Assembly (NCBI GenBank): GCA_029204225.1
Contig: MU832599.1
Span: 1-64,000 of the forward strand
Source of the DNA: Diphasiastrum complanatum
Lineage: Eukaryota; Streptophyta; Lycopodiopsida; Lycopodiales; Lycopodiaceae
DNA length: 64,000 nt
Reading direction: 5' to 3'
Shown: in pieces, positions 45,957 to 55,834 of the stretch
Layout: the number at the start of each line of letters is the position of its first letter
Position numbering within the stretch: the stretch's first letter is position 1
Notes under the pieces: model-generated
Told to the model about the DNA's origin: nothing
The model's input: the letters and a program-made list of their open reading frames with translations, nothing else
Database searches by the model: none
Program-made: the position numbers and the translations under genes

Positions 45957-46620
45957 GCTTCTAGAGTTTGATTGGATGCTTCTACTTGGTTGGGTGGTTT
46001 CTTCATAGTGTGTTATCATTGTGTTTATAATTTGTAAGCAGGATCTAAGGAGCTTCCCTTATAGTGGTATCAGAGCAAGGCTTACAAGCTTAGAGAGGTG
46101 GTGCTTTTCATTGGAGCTTGGTGGAGATCAACTAGTATTCTCAATTTGCATGATCCATATCTCTCTCAAATTCATTGTGGTTTATGGAGAATTGTGCTAG
46201 GAAATCAATTTTGGTTGTCTTTTTGGAGTTTTAGCATGTGTAATTCAAAACTAGTTATGGATCTAAAATTTCCAGCAAGTTAATTCACTTTGAAATAGTT
46301 GAAATTTAGGTTGCATGTTGGATCTTTCCATGTTTTTGGATTCTAGGCTCTTTTGTGGCCAAATTTGGCTTGTTTTCCATGATTTTAGCACAAAATTGAT
46401 GGTAGAATTCAAAATCCAGCAAGTTCAAATCAATAGGATGGTTATAACTCTGTAAATAGGATTTCATGTGGTTTAGAAAAATGTTCTTGCCATTAGTTTC
46501 CAATTTGTCATGGTGAAAAAACCTAGAAAGGGCCAAAATCCATTTGCTTGTTTTTTTTTTTCATGAAATTGGATGGTAGGAGGTTGTTGAACATCAATTA
46601 AAGCTGGGAAAAGACGAATC
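45957..46620 (+). mobile_element. Copia 5' end fragment: LTR tail, primer site and leader
   Basis: Sequence from GGCTTCTAGAGTTTGATTGG through the primer site and leader is closely matched, in reverse orientation, by 57850-59150. The left LTR part is truncated at about 45957, and no gag follows. This copy shows the uninterrupted leader and so records the empty site for the solo LTR at 58118. Confidence 0.75.
46065..46076 (+). other. Primer-binding site, initiator Met-tRNA type
   Basis: TGGTATCAGAGC preceded by CCCTTATAG. The same context occurs on the minus strand at 59023-59034. Confidence 0.9.
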
Positions 46621-46959
46621 ATAGCCTTTTGAAGCTGTGTCTTCCAATGCTGCTATCTTTTCTTGGGGCACCTATATCCCTGAGTTTGCACGTATGTTTG
46701 ATGGTTACGTGTATGACGTGGCTATTCGCGATGAGTGTCCATCTCTTTTTCAGCTTTCGTATGGCTTTCCATTGCTGATGCAGTTCGATTTTCTTGGGCT
46801 TTTTGGATACCTTGGTATGATGTCCCTATCTTTTGGGCTGATCCTCTACTATCTTGGGCATTACGGATACCTTGGCATTCATGGTTGCTTCTTGATCTTC
46901 TTCTGGTTCCTTGGCATTCTTAGTTGTTCCATATTGCTTGGTTTCAGATGACGCGGCTG

Positions 46960-47082
46960 AGATGTTCCCTTCATCGCCAAGATGTTGATCATGAGTTGTT
47001 CCATTTCTTACTAGCTGCCATTCACCAGATTTGCCTTCACCATAGTCGACGTCGTCGACCAATTCAGTTTTTGGTCCAGTGG
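46960..47082 (+). pseudogene. Chromodomain scrap of the first chromovirus family
   Basis: The DNA reading CATAGTCGACGTCGTCGACC then AATTCAGTTTTTGGTCCAGT aligns with 3702-3745 of the chromovirus (CATAGTCGTTGCCATCGGCA then GGTTCAGTTTTTGGTCCAAT). It encodes IQFLVQW. It is cut at 47082 by the truncated copia LTR. Sequence from 46630 to 46960 is not recognised. Confidence 0.6.
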
Positions 47083-47613
47083 ACATTGAAATTCGAGCCC
47101 ACACGTGTGTACTACAGGCTGTAGTATGGCCTTCAACCTGAGAAACAAGTAGAAATTGATTTGGTTTCATTTGGATCACAAAAACTCAATGTACATGGTG
47201 GACTAGCTTGAGATTGCCAATGAGCTCCAATTTTTTTTTTATCTTCTGACTATGGGAGCTTGGAATACATAGCAAATTCGACTTCCTTCTTGAAGTTAGG
47301 TGGATTTCCAACATGTAATAAGGAAGTTAACTCAGTCTTTTTGCCCTAATTTGAAATTCTAGTCTATTTCCTAGAGTCATGCTTGGTAGATAGCTAGTTG
47401 GTCAAATTTTCACCTTAAATCTAGGATTTAGGTCCTATAAACTAGGAATCACTACCAAAATGACATGACCAAACCTATGGACTTGACCTAACCTACATTA
47501 GGAGTGGGTTGCCACATGGCATCTTGGCCTGACATGTGTGGGACCCACTTGTGCACACAATTTACACTATTCTACATGGTTTTTGATCAAGCTAGATTTG
47601 TCAATTTTTGGCA
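47083..47613 (-). repeat. Truncated 3' LTR of the non-autonomous copia element
   Basis: It matches 50851-51381 with only a few percent differences. The first 139 bp of the full LTR in plus orientation (TGTGAAAGTACTG...) are missing. Confidence 0.9.
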
Positions 47614-48167
47614 ATTCGTCCAGCTACAAACAAGGAACTTTTGAGACTCCAATAGAGAATGATGTCCATGAAGGATCTTTCACCACCTCTCAAAGGATCC
47701 CTTACAAGATGTTCCACAAATGTGTCTATATACATGTAGCACACTTCAAAAACTATACATCATGCCAAGCCATGGATTCCAAGGCATTTTGTGCACTTGA
47801 AGATACATCAATAAAACTATTAACTGCATACATAATGTTGCCAAAGACAACTTGCCTTGCTTGATCCATATGATTGAGCCTAGATGGCTCCATCTTGATA
47901 CTCAAGGTTCTTCTTGGAGTCCTCGGGTATTGAGCTTGCTCCTCCACTTGACTTGACTCCAAACCATCAATGAATTGAATAAGTTGTTTATCCAAAGGTG
48001 ATTCTTCAAGTTTACAAATCTTCCACTCTTGAAAGATCATATTTTCACCATTGACAAATTCTTTGGTTGAAAACAAGTAGATTCTACAATCTCTACTTGA
48101 AGAGCAAAATACTACCATTATTCCTATCATTGAAATAGGATAGTCTTTGGTCCTTACATTGGAATGA
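47614..48167 (-). other. 3' region of the non-autonomous copia element
   Basis: A 155-codon frame (48220-47753) overlaps the end of the gag-protease ORF in another phase. It reads EFVNGENMIFQEWKICKLEE and RTLSIKMEPSRLNHMDQARQ. This loosely recalls the linker between copia integrase and RT, but nothing certain. No integrase or RT motif occurs. Confidence 0.4.
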
Positions 48168-49832
48168 TCATGCACAAAGCATGTGGACACAAAGATTTCT
48201 AAACTTGAATGATGTTTCATCTTTTATGACTCTATTCAAACTATTACAAAAATAGTTATCCAATGAAATTGTTTTATCAACAACAATTGTAGCTTTCAAA
48301 GCATCCCATTTCATTGTCTTGTCATAGAAGGTAATAAACACCATGAATCTTAAAGGTAAAAAACAAGTCACCTCATGTCTACTACTACTTTCCAAAAGGT
48401 ATTCAAAGATAGTAGACTCTCCAATGCTCACCACCCTTGCAAGATGCACACTTGAATGGACAATTTGCATGCAATTTGATGACTCGACCATCGTCATTGA
48501 GAACTCCCTTGGAACTCTCATGCTTTGAGGCTGATCCTCAAGATCTTCCTCCTTTTGATGCTCCTCCTCAATGCAAGCAAGATCACACTTTGCCAAGATC
48601 TCTTCTTGAGTGATCTCCTCCTTTGCCAAACTCATTCTTTCAAAAGCAACACCAGCTTCCAACTTAAACAATCTTCCATGTTTAAATTCCTTTGCAATGC
48701 AAACATCATTTTTCAAGATGAAGCAAACACCATGCTTAAAGTGGACATTCAAACCACTTTCTAAGAGTAGACCAACACTAAACATATTCTTGGTGATTGA
48801 TGGTACATAAAGGACATTTTCTAGATCTATGCATTTTGAGGATTCTAGACACAAAGAGATGGTACCAACACCATCTATCCTACACTCTTCATCATTTGCA
48901 GTAAAGACAAACTTTTTAGCAGCATTGAAAGAGTGTAAGGTTGAGAAAAAGTCCTTTTCACAAGACATGTGGGAGCTAGCCCCACTGTCGATCCACCAAT
49001 TGTCTCTTGAATTGCTATTTCTTGTTGGTGAGGATGTAGATGCCATCAAGAATACATCTAATTCATTCTCCTCCTCCTCCTTTGCAAGGTTTCCTTGTTT
49101 GTCCTCCTCCACTTGTGCTCTTAGCCTCTTGTAGCATTCAGATGCATAATGTCCCTTCTTTCCACAAAAGAAGCATTTTTGCTTTGACTTGTCCTTTGAG
49201 CTTGATGCATCATCCTCTTCTTTGGCCTCCTTTGGATGCTTCTTCTTTCCATTGGTCTTCTTTTTACCCTTGAATGAGAAATTGGCTTTCTCATCACGAT
49301 CCTGCAAAGACAAGGAACTCATCCTAGATTTTGCATGGAGCATCCTACACTCTTCAGCCACTAATACACTGTGAAGTTTTTCTATAGTTGGCAAAGTGTC
49401 TTGGATGGCAAAACTTTGGACCAAATTTGCAAAGTCATCTCTTAGACCATTAAGAACAATTTGTACAAGCTCTCCATCATGAATCTTCTCTCCAATGGAA
49501 GCCAGTTCCCTATTTAGAGACTTGATTCTAAGTACATAATCTTGTGCACTCTCCTCACTTCTTTTCATGCTTTGCAAAATCTGATTTCTAAGCATGAGAA
49601 CCCTTGAAGTGTTACTAGATTCATAGATTGATTTTAAAGACTCCCAAGCCTCTTTAGCATTAGTACATGCTGATACTTCTCTCAACAAATCATTGCTCAC
49701 ATTCATCTTCACACAATGAAGTGCTAGCCTAGATCTCTTTTTGTATATCACTAATTCCTTTGCACCTAGAGGTTCATCTTCATCCTCAATCAAGAACTCA
49801 TAAAGGTCTTGGAGCACCAAGAGTGACTCCAT
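48168..49832 (-). CDS. Copia Gag-protease ORF with unrecognised C-terminus
   Basis: 554 codons without a stop. Residues 1-190 are copia Gag (VKMNVSNDLLREVSACTNAK, ESLKSIYESSNTSRVLMLRN, VLNGLRDDFANLVQSFAIQD). After a lysine-rich stretch, the zinc knuckle CFFCGKKGHYASEC begins at residue 220. The protease motif WWIDSGASSHMS has D-S-G at 282-284, followed by VLYVPSITKNMFSVG near 340-354. After about residue 400 the sequence no longer resembles integrase. It is acidic and then mixed (EEITQEEILAKCDLACIEEE, FITFYDKTMKWDALKATIVV). An in-frame W-K-V-S segment upstream of ATG 49832 suggests the original start lay further 5'. Possibly still able to make Gag. Confidence 0.8.
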   Translation of the reverse strand: MESLLVLQDLYEFLIEDEDEPLGAKELVIYKKRSRLALHCVKMNVSNDLLREVSACTNAKEAWESLKSIYESSNTSRVLMLRNQILQSMKRSEESAQDYVLRIKSLNRELASIGEKIHDGELVQIVLNGLRDDFANLVQSFAIQDTLPTIEKLHSVLVAEECRMLHAKSRMSSLSLQDRDEKANFSFKGKKKTNGKKKHPKEAKEEDDASSSKDKSKQKCFFCGKKGHYASECYKRLRAQVEEDKQGNLAKEEEENELDVFLMASTSSPTRNSNSRDNWWIDSGASSHMSCEKDFFSTLHSFNAAKKFVFTANDEECRIDGVGTISLCLESSKCIDLENVLYVPSITKNMFSVGLLLESGLNVHFKHGVCFILKNDVCIAKEFKHGRLFKLEAGVAFERMSLAKEEITQEEILAKCDLACIEEEHQKEEDLEDQPQSMRVPREFSMTMVESSNCMQIVHSSVHLARVVSIGESTIFEYLLESSSRHEVTCFLPLRFMVFITFYDKTMKWDALKATIVVDKTISLDNYFCNSLNRVIKDETSFKFRNLCVHMLCA

Positions 49833-49953
49833 ACTAACCTTCCAAATAGCATAATTGTAGAATTCAATCTCTCACTAGCTTCTAGAAGGTATGCTTCAGT
49901 AGATCCCATCTTACTAGTGACTTCTACAAACAAGAAATCGATTTGCTTGACTT

Positions 49954-50278
49954 GAAACTCACAAAGGTCTCACACTTGTAGTGTTTCACTCAAATTTGAT
50001 TTCTAATCCAACAATGGACTTATAATCACATATCTGTCACTCTCTCACAAAGCTAGAATGAAGATAAGATGAAGTGAAAACTACTTTCAAACAAATCTTG
50101 CCAAGAAATGAATTTGATTGTCTCTAGAAACTCACTAAGGTCTCTTTCTTGTAGTGTTTCACTGAAATTGGATTTCTAATCCAACAAATGGACTTATAAT
50201 CTCAGTTCTAGCACTCCCTCACAAAGTTGGAATGAAGATAAGATGATGTGAAATCTACTTACAATCAAATCTTGCCAA
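49954..50278. repeat. Two direct copies of a ~150-bp block, period ~173 bp, in the copia leader
   Basis: GAAACTCACAAAGGTCTCAC near 49954 recurs as GAAACTCACTAAGGTCTCTT near 50127. Both are followed by TAGTGTTTCACT, GGACTTATAATC and GAATGAAGATAAGATGA. The block lies between primer site and gag of the non-autonomous element. Confidence 0.85.
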
Positions 50279-50699
50279 TTTTGGCTATTTTTGGACAATA
50301 ACATGACTAAATCTCCCTCACACTTTTTGATGTACTTTCAAGACTTGTAAAACAAGTTTAGAAGACCTGATTTTAGCCTAGATTAATTAGATTTCATGAC
50401 CCTATGTCAAATCTAATCAATGGCACTCAATCTTGGTAGCTTATCCTAAGATTTCCACCAAAAAATACATCAAAAGTCACAAATTGAATTTGTTTGGATC
50501 AAATGAATACCATGCATTAAATGTAGGTTCAGAGGTGCCCACACATGTGGACAGTACGGATTTGGAGCCCTACCAAGTTTGGGATCAAATCTCTTCACCA
50601 AAATCAAGATTCTAGCTTGCCCTCTCAATGCTAGTTTTTAGCACCAAAACTTGCTAAAATTGGATTTGCATTAGATCATGGCTTATGCTCTTGTACTTG

Positions 50700-50711
50700 G
50701 CTCTGATACCA
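50700..50711 (-). other. Primer-binding site, initiator Met-tRNA type
   Basis: The reverse complement reads TGGTATCAGAGC and abuts the LTR at 50712. Confidence 0.95.
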
Positions 50712-51381
50712 TGTGAAAGTACTGTACTTTAGGACCATAAATGGATCTACAAGCTTGCTTAACAATATATCAAAAAACTAGACACAAAAAAGTTGATCTA
50801 GATTGGCAATTTGACAAACAACAAGCATTAACAATCAAAAGCATTGATCAACATCGAAATCCGAGCCCACACGTGTGTACTACAGGCTGTAGTACGGCCT
50901 TCAACTTGAGAAACAAGTAGAAATTGATTTGGTTTCATTTGGATCACAAAAACTCAATGTACATAGTGAACTAGCTTGAGATTGCTAATGAGCTCCAAAA
51001 ATTTTTCTATCTTCTCACTATGGGAGCTTGAAATACATAGCAAATTCGACTTCATTCTTGAAGTTAGGTGGATTTCCAGCATATAATAAGGAAGTTAACT
51101 CAGCATTTTTGCCCTAAAATGAAATTCTAGTCTATTTCCTAGAGTCATGCTTGGTAGATAGCTAGTTGGTCAAATTTTCACCTTAGATCTAGGATTTAGG
51201 TCCTATAAACTAGGAATCACTACCAAAATGACATGACCAACCCTATGGACTTGACCTAATCTACATTAGGAGTGAGTTGCCACATGACATCTTGGCTTCA
51301 CATGTGTGGGACTCACTTGTGTACACAATTTACACTATTCTACATGGTTTTTGATCAAGCTAGATTTGTTAATTTTTGACA
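50712..51381 (-). repeat. 670-bp 5' LTR of the non-autonomous copia element
   Basis: It starts TGTGAAAG beside the primer site and ends TTTTTGACA in plus orientation. It contains CACACGTGTG at 50878-50887 followed by a GTACTACAGGCTGTAGTAC near-palindrome. Confidence 0.9.
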
Positions 51382-51491
51382 ATTCTTCACAAGTGTGGCC
51401 AATCAGAATGAAGGAGACTCACCTTTCAAATCTATAAAAGGAGCCATTCCCTTTGTATTGTATCTTCTATTCTCTTCTAGTAAAACTCTGT

Positions 51492-51568
<77 letters not shown>

Positions 51569-51625
51569 TGCTATTCAGGGTTGAGGCAAGGTTGCCACTC
51601 CCAATGACGATCCCATACTACACAC
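51382..51625 (+). promoter_or_regulatory. Promoter-like fragment with TATA box and (TC)35 tract
   Basis: TATAAAAG at 51433 is followed 60 bp later by an uninterrupted TC run (51495-51564). This resembles the U3/R part of an LTR or a 5' leader. It leads into a copia RT fragment. The owner element is not identified. Confidence 0.4.
51495..51564. repeat. (TC)35 microsatellite
   Basis: 70 uninterrupted TC bases. Confidence 0.98.
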
Positions 51626-51826
51626 GATACATGGATGCTTGTTGATCTACCTATGGATAAGAATGTGATTGGATGTAAGTGGGTTTTTAAGCTCAAGTTG
51701 AATCAAGATGAGAGTGTTTCTAAGCACAAAGCAAGGCTTGTGGCCAAGGGGTATGCTCAATCAAAGGGCATAGATTATGATGAGACATTTGCACCCGTGG
51801 CAAAGATGGTCACCATAAGACTAATC
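51626..51826 (+). pseudogene. Copia RT N-terminal fragment
   Basis: The frame reads [40 protein letters not shown] and [20 protein letters not shown], the conserved start of copia RT. It has no stop for 67 codons. It ends at VTIRLI, where unrelated sequence beginning TGTAATAG (51833) cuts it, probably the edge of another LTR. Confidence 0.85.
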
Positions 51827-52024
51827 ACACACTGTAATAGCATGGAAAATCAATCGATATGCAAGGAAACATGGAACATAAAGAGATCATCCTAACAAAG
51901 GATAGCTAGCATGGAGAAATGTGCACCAGCATGGTCAAAAGCCCAAAGTATCCATAAGGCCCATGAATGAGAAGTAGCAATGGCACACGGTACCCTCAAG
52001 GCCCATACCACGAGAAGAGCTGCA

Positions 52025-52672
52025 TGTGAAAGATTCAACTAGTTTCATCACATTTTGCTATATTTCCATATTTGGCATATTGAGGTCAAAACTTGTTTTA
52101 GACTTAAGGTTGACTTTTCAAAATTCATTAGTCTAAATTTCATTTGAATAAACACTTTTTGAAAGTGTGGGAAAGTTAGAATGCGAATTTGAGTAGATTC
52201 AATTTGAATAGTTGGGTACATTGAATCTAGACCCAAAATTAGTAGGGTTAGCATTTTGGTGGGAAAGCCACGTGACCAAATAGGGTTTGGACATGTTATA
52301 AAAGGATGTAACTCGTGGAGAGAGCAATCTTCTCTCTTCTCTATCTCATTTCATGCTTATACATGGTTCTCTTGGGTTCTACTATTTATTGGTGCACTAT
52401 CTTGGTGATTGCTTGCAATTCTATGTGTAGAATGATCTATATTTGTTATTTTTGGATCCACACATGTGAAATACAGTAGCTTGCTGGTTTTGTACGGACA
52501 ACAGTAGTAAATAATCATTTCATTCAAGTTTGATCAAGTTCTATTGGTGTTTGCATCTCAATTTGTGTGTAGGTGCTGATTTTTCTACATTGGTGAAATT
52601 GGTAGTGTATTTCTCTTTCTAACCAAAGATCATTCAAGTAGATTAGATCTTAAGGATCTGAAATCTTTCACA
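52025..52672 (+). repeat. 648-bp 5' LTR of the deleted copia element
   Basis: It has inverted ends TGTGAAAGATT and AATCTTTCACA, with a GTTATAAAAGG TATA region near 52295. CACACATGTG occurs at 52459-52468. The primer site TGGTATCAGAGC follows directly at 52673-52684. Confidence 0.92.
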
Positions 52673-52684
52673 TGGTATCAGAGC
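52673..52684 (+). other. Primer-binding site, initiator Met-tRNA type
   Basis: TGGTATCAGAGC immediately after the LTR end CACA. Confidence 0.95.
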
Positions 52685-53190
52685 CTGTGTTTCAGGTTAT
52701 GAAGGAGAAAATCAGATCTATCAATGATTTGGTGAAGATATCAAGTCTAGAGCATGCTAGAGAGGATTCTACACCACGATTTTTGAATTCACATATTGGA
52801 TTTGACCGATTTTTGGATCATTGGTTCAGCCTAAGTGATGGCTTATAGATTGCATATCAAATTTTCAGGATTTGCATGTAGATTTGGAATAGTCAATTTT
52901 TTGTGATTTTGTCAAAATCTTAATTTTGATTGGATCTCTAGATAGTGAGGTTGTTGGACTTCATTTGAGTGTGTTTCAATCTTAGGAAGTGGCAAAAGTC
53001 ATTAGATTGAGGATAGATCATAGGTTGCTCAAGATTCCATGATTCTATGTGTTGATTTGCTTGAATAAGTGCTAAATAAGAATTTGTGAGATAGTTTCAA
53101 ATCTTCGTGATTTCTTTTGAAAGCATTTGTTGTTGTTCAAAGGAGTGCTTTGTGCATTGAAGCAGGTTGAAAGAGAAGATCAGGTAAGTC

Positions 53191-54098
53191 ATGTTGGAAG
53201 CCAATGATATGCTTACCTCAAGTAACTATTCATTGTGGAAAGTGAGGATGGAATCACTTCTTGAGATGAATGATGTTTTGGATATTGTTGTACGATTGGA
53301 GGAGAGACCAGCAACACAACAAGATTAATTGAGGTATGACAAGAGGGCCAAGAAGGCTCTACACATGATAAAGATGAATGTTACCAATGAGCTTCTCAAG
53401 GAAGTTGGTAAGTGCACATCATCTTTGAAAGCTTGGAATTCATTGAAGAAGCTTTATGAATCCAAGTCTACTTCTAGAGTGTTGACTCTAAGAAGAAAAA
53501 TCTTTTCTTTTTTGCAAAAGAATGAAGAAAGTCCAAGTACTTTTGTTTTGAGAATGAAAGCATTGAATGATGAGTTGGCTTGCATTGATGAAAACATTAA
53601 GGAAGGAGAGTTTATTCAAGTAATTCTTAATGGCTTATTGGATGCTCATGCTAACATTGTTCAAAGTATTGCTATTCAAAATACTTTGCCAAGTTTGATG
53701 GATTTTCAAGCGATCTTGATCAATGAGGAATATAGGCTTCAAGCAAGAGGTGGATCTACATCGACACTTCAAGAGGATGCTCTGTTCACAAAACAAAAAT
53801 TTAAGGGCAAAACCAAAAGTAAGTGGTCTAAAGGGCAAGATCAAGTGGATGCTTCTTCAAGTGACAAAAAGAAGGATAGATCAAAGCTCAAGTGCTTTTA
53901 TTGTGGCATCAAAGGACACTTTGCAAGTGAGTGCTACAAGAAGAAGAGAGATCAAGGAGACAAGCAAGGTAATCTTACTCTTGATGAGGATGGTTTGGAT
54001 GTTCAAGATGCAAATGATGATGCTTTTGTGATGTCTTTATGTATGCTTGCTAATGATGGAGATCTAGATCCTTGGTGGATTGATAGTGGAGCAATTTC
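53191..54098 (+). pseudogene. Copia Gag with one nonsense codon, cut at the protease motif
   Basis: The frame starts at ATG 53191 (MLEANDMLTSSNYSLWKVRM) and has one in-frame TAA (53326-53328). It continues with KMNVTNELLKEVGKCTSSLK, KKLYESKSTSRVLTLRRKI and VILNGLLDAHANIVQSIAIQ, then the zinc knuckle CFYCGIKGHFASEC. It ends at WWIDSGA of the protease, where the deletion joins the frame to LTR sequence. It is related to the Gag at 48.2-49.8 kb but clearly a different family. Confidence 0.88.
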
Positions 54099-54171
54099 AT
54101 TGGTAGTTTATATCTCTTTAACCAAAGATTATTCAAGTAGATTGGATCTTAAGGATCTGAAATCTTTCACA
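54099..54171 (+). repeat. 73-bp remnant of the 3' LTR
   Basis: It matches 52602-52672 (ATTGGTAG...AAATCTTTCACA) with a few differences and is followed by the CTGCA target duplication. Confidence 0.92.
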
Positions 54172-54176
54172 CTGCA

Positions 54177-55819
54177 TGCCAAAAGCTCCAGAAGGTCCAA
54201 GAAATCAATGCATCATCTAAAAAGACATGATGCATGAAAATAGTAGCAACAAATATAGGAATAGTAGAGGTCCCAACTGAAAAACCGTAGCCGAAATACT
54301 CATTTAGAAAGACCTCATATGGACATACCAATCCATCATAGGATGCAGCAAAAACAGATGGAGAATCGGATGACCCATCGGAACTAGCCGCAAGTGTAAT
54401 TTCAAAGTAAACATCAGGCGCACAAGTGAGGAATAGCAAGCATGAGCCGCAACATTAGTAGCAAGCATTGGAACACCAGAACAAAGTGGCAACTCAGCAT
54501 CAGAGACCAAGCGATATGGAGCAACCCGAAATGACTGGGAACTTGAAGATCACCCGGACAAATAGTAGCTGGAACGAAGGCAATAACCCAAGCCATCAGG
54601 ATATGCCAAGCCTGACAATGAGCAACAATCCAACGAACAAATAGAGAGCCACATGCATAATCATAGAGATATTCGCACCATAGGCGTTCAATAATATGGA
54701 AAAATTAGCACCAATCAACAAATCCAAATGAAAACCAAGCTATACATAATAACCAAGAATGCCAAATATCAAGAGGTAAAAAGGAATCAGTCGCATGAAA
54801 AACCTCTCATGCATAAAAAGCCCAAAAGTGTATACCATTGGCATTGACTGCAGCAAGCCTATATGTAAAAACACAAGGAGACCGAAGGATCCCCGTATAC
54901 TCATCTAGAAAGATCCCAACAAATACTCTAGATAAGTAACAGAGACCATCTAGCAAATATCCTTGGAAGGAAAATGTGTCGCGAAAAGGGCCAAAGGCGC
55001 ATGAATTATGTAAGGAACCGTAGAAATATTATGAGGTAGATAACCTCAAACAAAGATCCATGAAGTAAAGTGAAAGAAGATACAACCTGATCACCAATAG
55101 CGAGGGAACCATCAACCGTGGACCCATGAAGAACCCCAAAGAAATCAGCAGGAACATCAGCCATAACGAACTCAAGAGATGGAGATATAGAGACCAATGG
55201 AGAAGATACTACACCAACCACCGAACCAGGAGGGCTATCTGAGGTATGCGTAGAAGCAATAGAAGAAATACCACCAAGGTATATGGCCTCAATGTCAATG
55301 AAACTAGGAATGACCACTGAATACAATATCTGTGAATCAAGGTGTAAAGACCCTAAAGGATTGCCCCTAAGATGAGGATAGGAGAACACAATAGAGGAGA
55401 CTACGGAGCCAAACCGCCCAACCAATCCTAGATCAAACCTGGATCTAGTCCCAAGCCATGTCATATGAAGCAAGAAGAGAACAGAGAACTTGGTAACCTA
55501 AACCCAATATGTCGACGGAAGAATCCCTACCTCATTATATAGAGAGTAGAGTCCTGTGCATGAAACCATGCAATCCCCATGCAGGTCAACTATAAATAGG
55601 TCTCATCTCTTCATGCAGTCCTCCTGCCTATATATGTCACACAGACATGCAATACTCCGTATGTCTCAATTAGAGTGTCTAGGTCCTCTCAAGGTAATTA
55701 GTCACAAACAGGCCTTGACATGGAATTAAATCATGGCGTGACCAATAATCTCGAACACTGGAGGGCCGGTCTACCATATTAGGACTATTCCAGGTCCTTA
55801 ACCGAATATGGCCATAACA
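54177..55819 (-). repeat. Probable long 3' LTR, minus strand, interrupted by the deleted copia element
   Basis: The right edge reads GGCCATAACA, and a minus-strand purine tract (AAAGAGGGAAGAA) lies directly to its right (55820-55834). The left edge may be TGTAATAG at 51833, left of the inserted 52025-54171 element. That would give an LTR of about 1.83 kb with TGTTATGG/TGTAATAG ends. No coding domain is recognised inside; the 155-codon minus frame at 55473-55006 has no known motif. The extent is inference. Confidence 0.4.
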
Positions 55820-55834
55820 TTCTTCCCTCTTTAA

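Larger units (their letters stand above)
47083..51381 (-). mobile_element. Non-autonomous copia element with open gag-protease ORF
   Basis: Two LTR copies (47083-47613, truncated, and 50712-51381) bracket a minus-strand interior with a primer site and a 554-codon ORF. No integrase, RT or RNase H is present. The element is therefore non-autonomous by internal loss. Its 3' LTR lacks the last ~139 bp where it joins a chromodomain scrap, so no target duplication remains. The LTRs contain the CACACGTGTG palindrome. Confidence 0.85.
52025..54171 (+). mobile_element. Internally deleted copia element with intact target duplication
   Basis: It runs from a complete 5' LTR (TGTGAAAGATTC start) through primer site, leader and gag to the last 73 bp of the 3' LTR (ending ATCTTTCACA). 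CTGCA flanks both sides (52020-52024 and 54172-54176). Everything between the protease motif and the final LTR bases has been deleted. The duplication proves that both outer ends belong to one insertion event. Confidence 0.92.

Noticed and set aside
46637-46951. 104-codon hydrophobic plus-strand frame as a membrane protein
   Set aside because: It overlaps an equally open antisense frame, lies between a copia leader and a chromodomain scrap, and has repeated T-rich motifs rather than a domain.
55006-55473. 155-codon minus-strand frame as a host gene
   Set aside because: No recognised domain or splice context; it lies in a probable LTR beside a polypurine tract.
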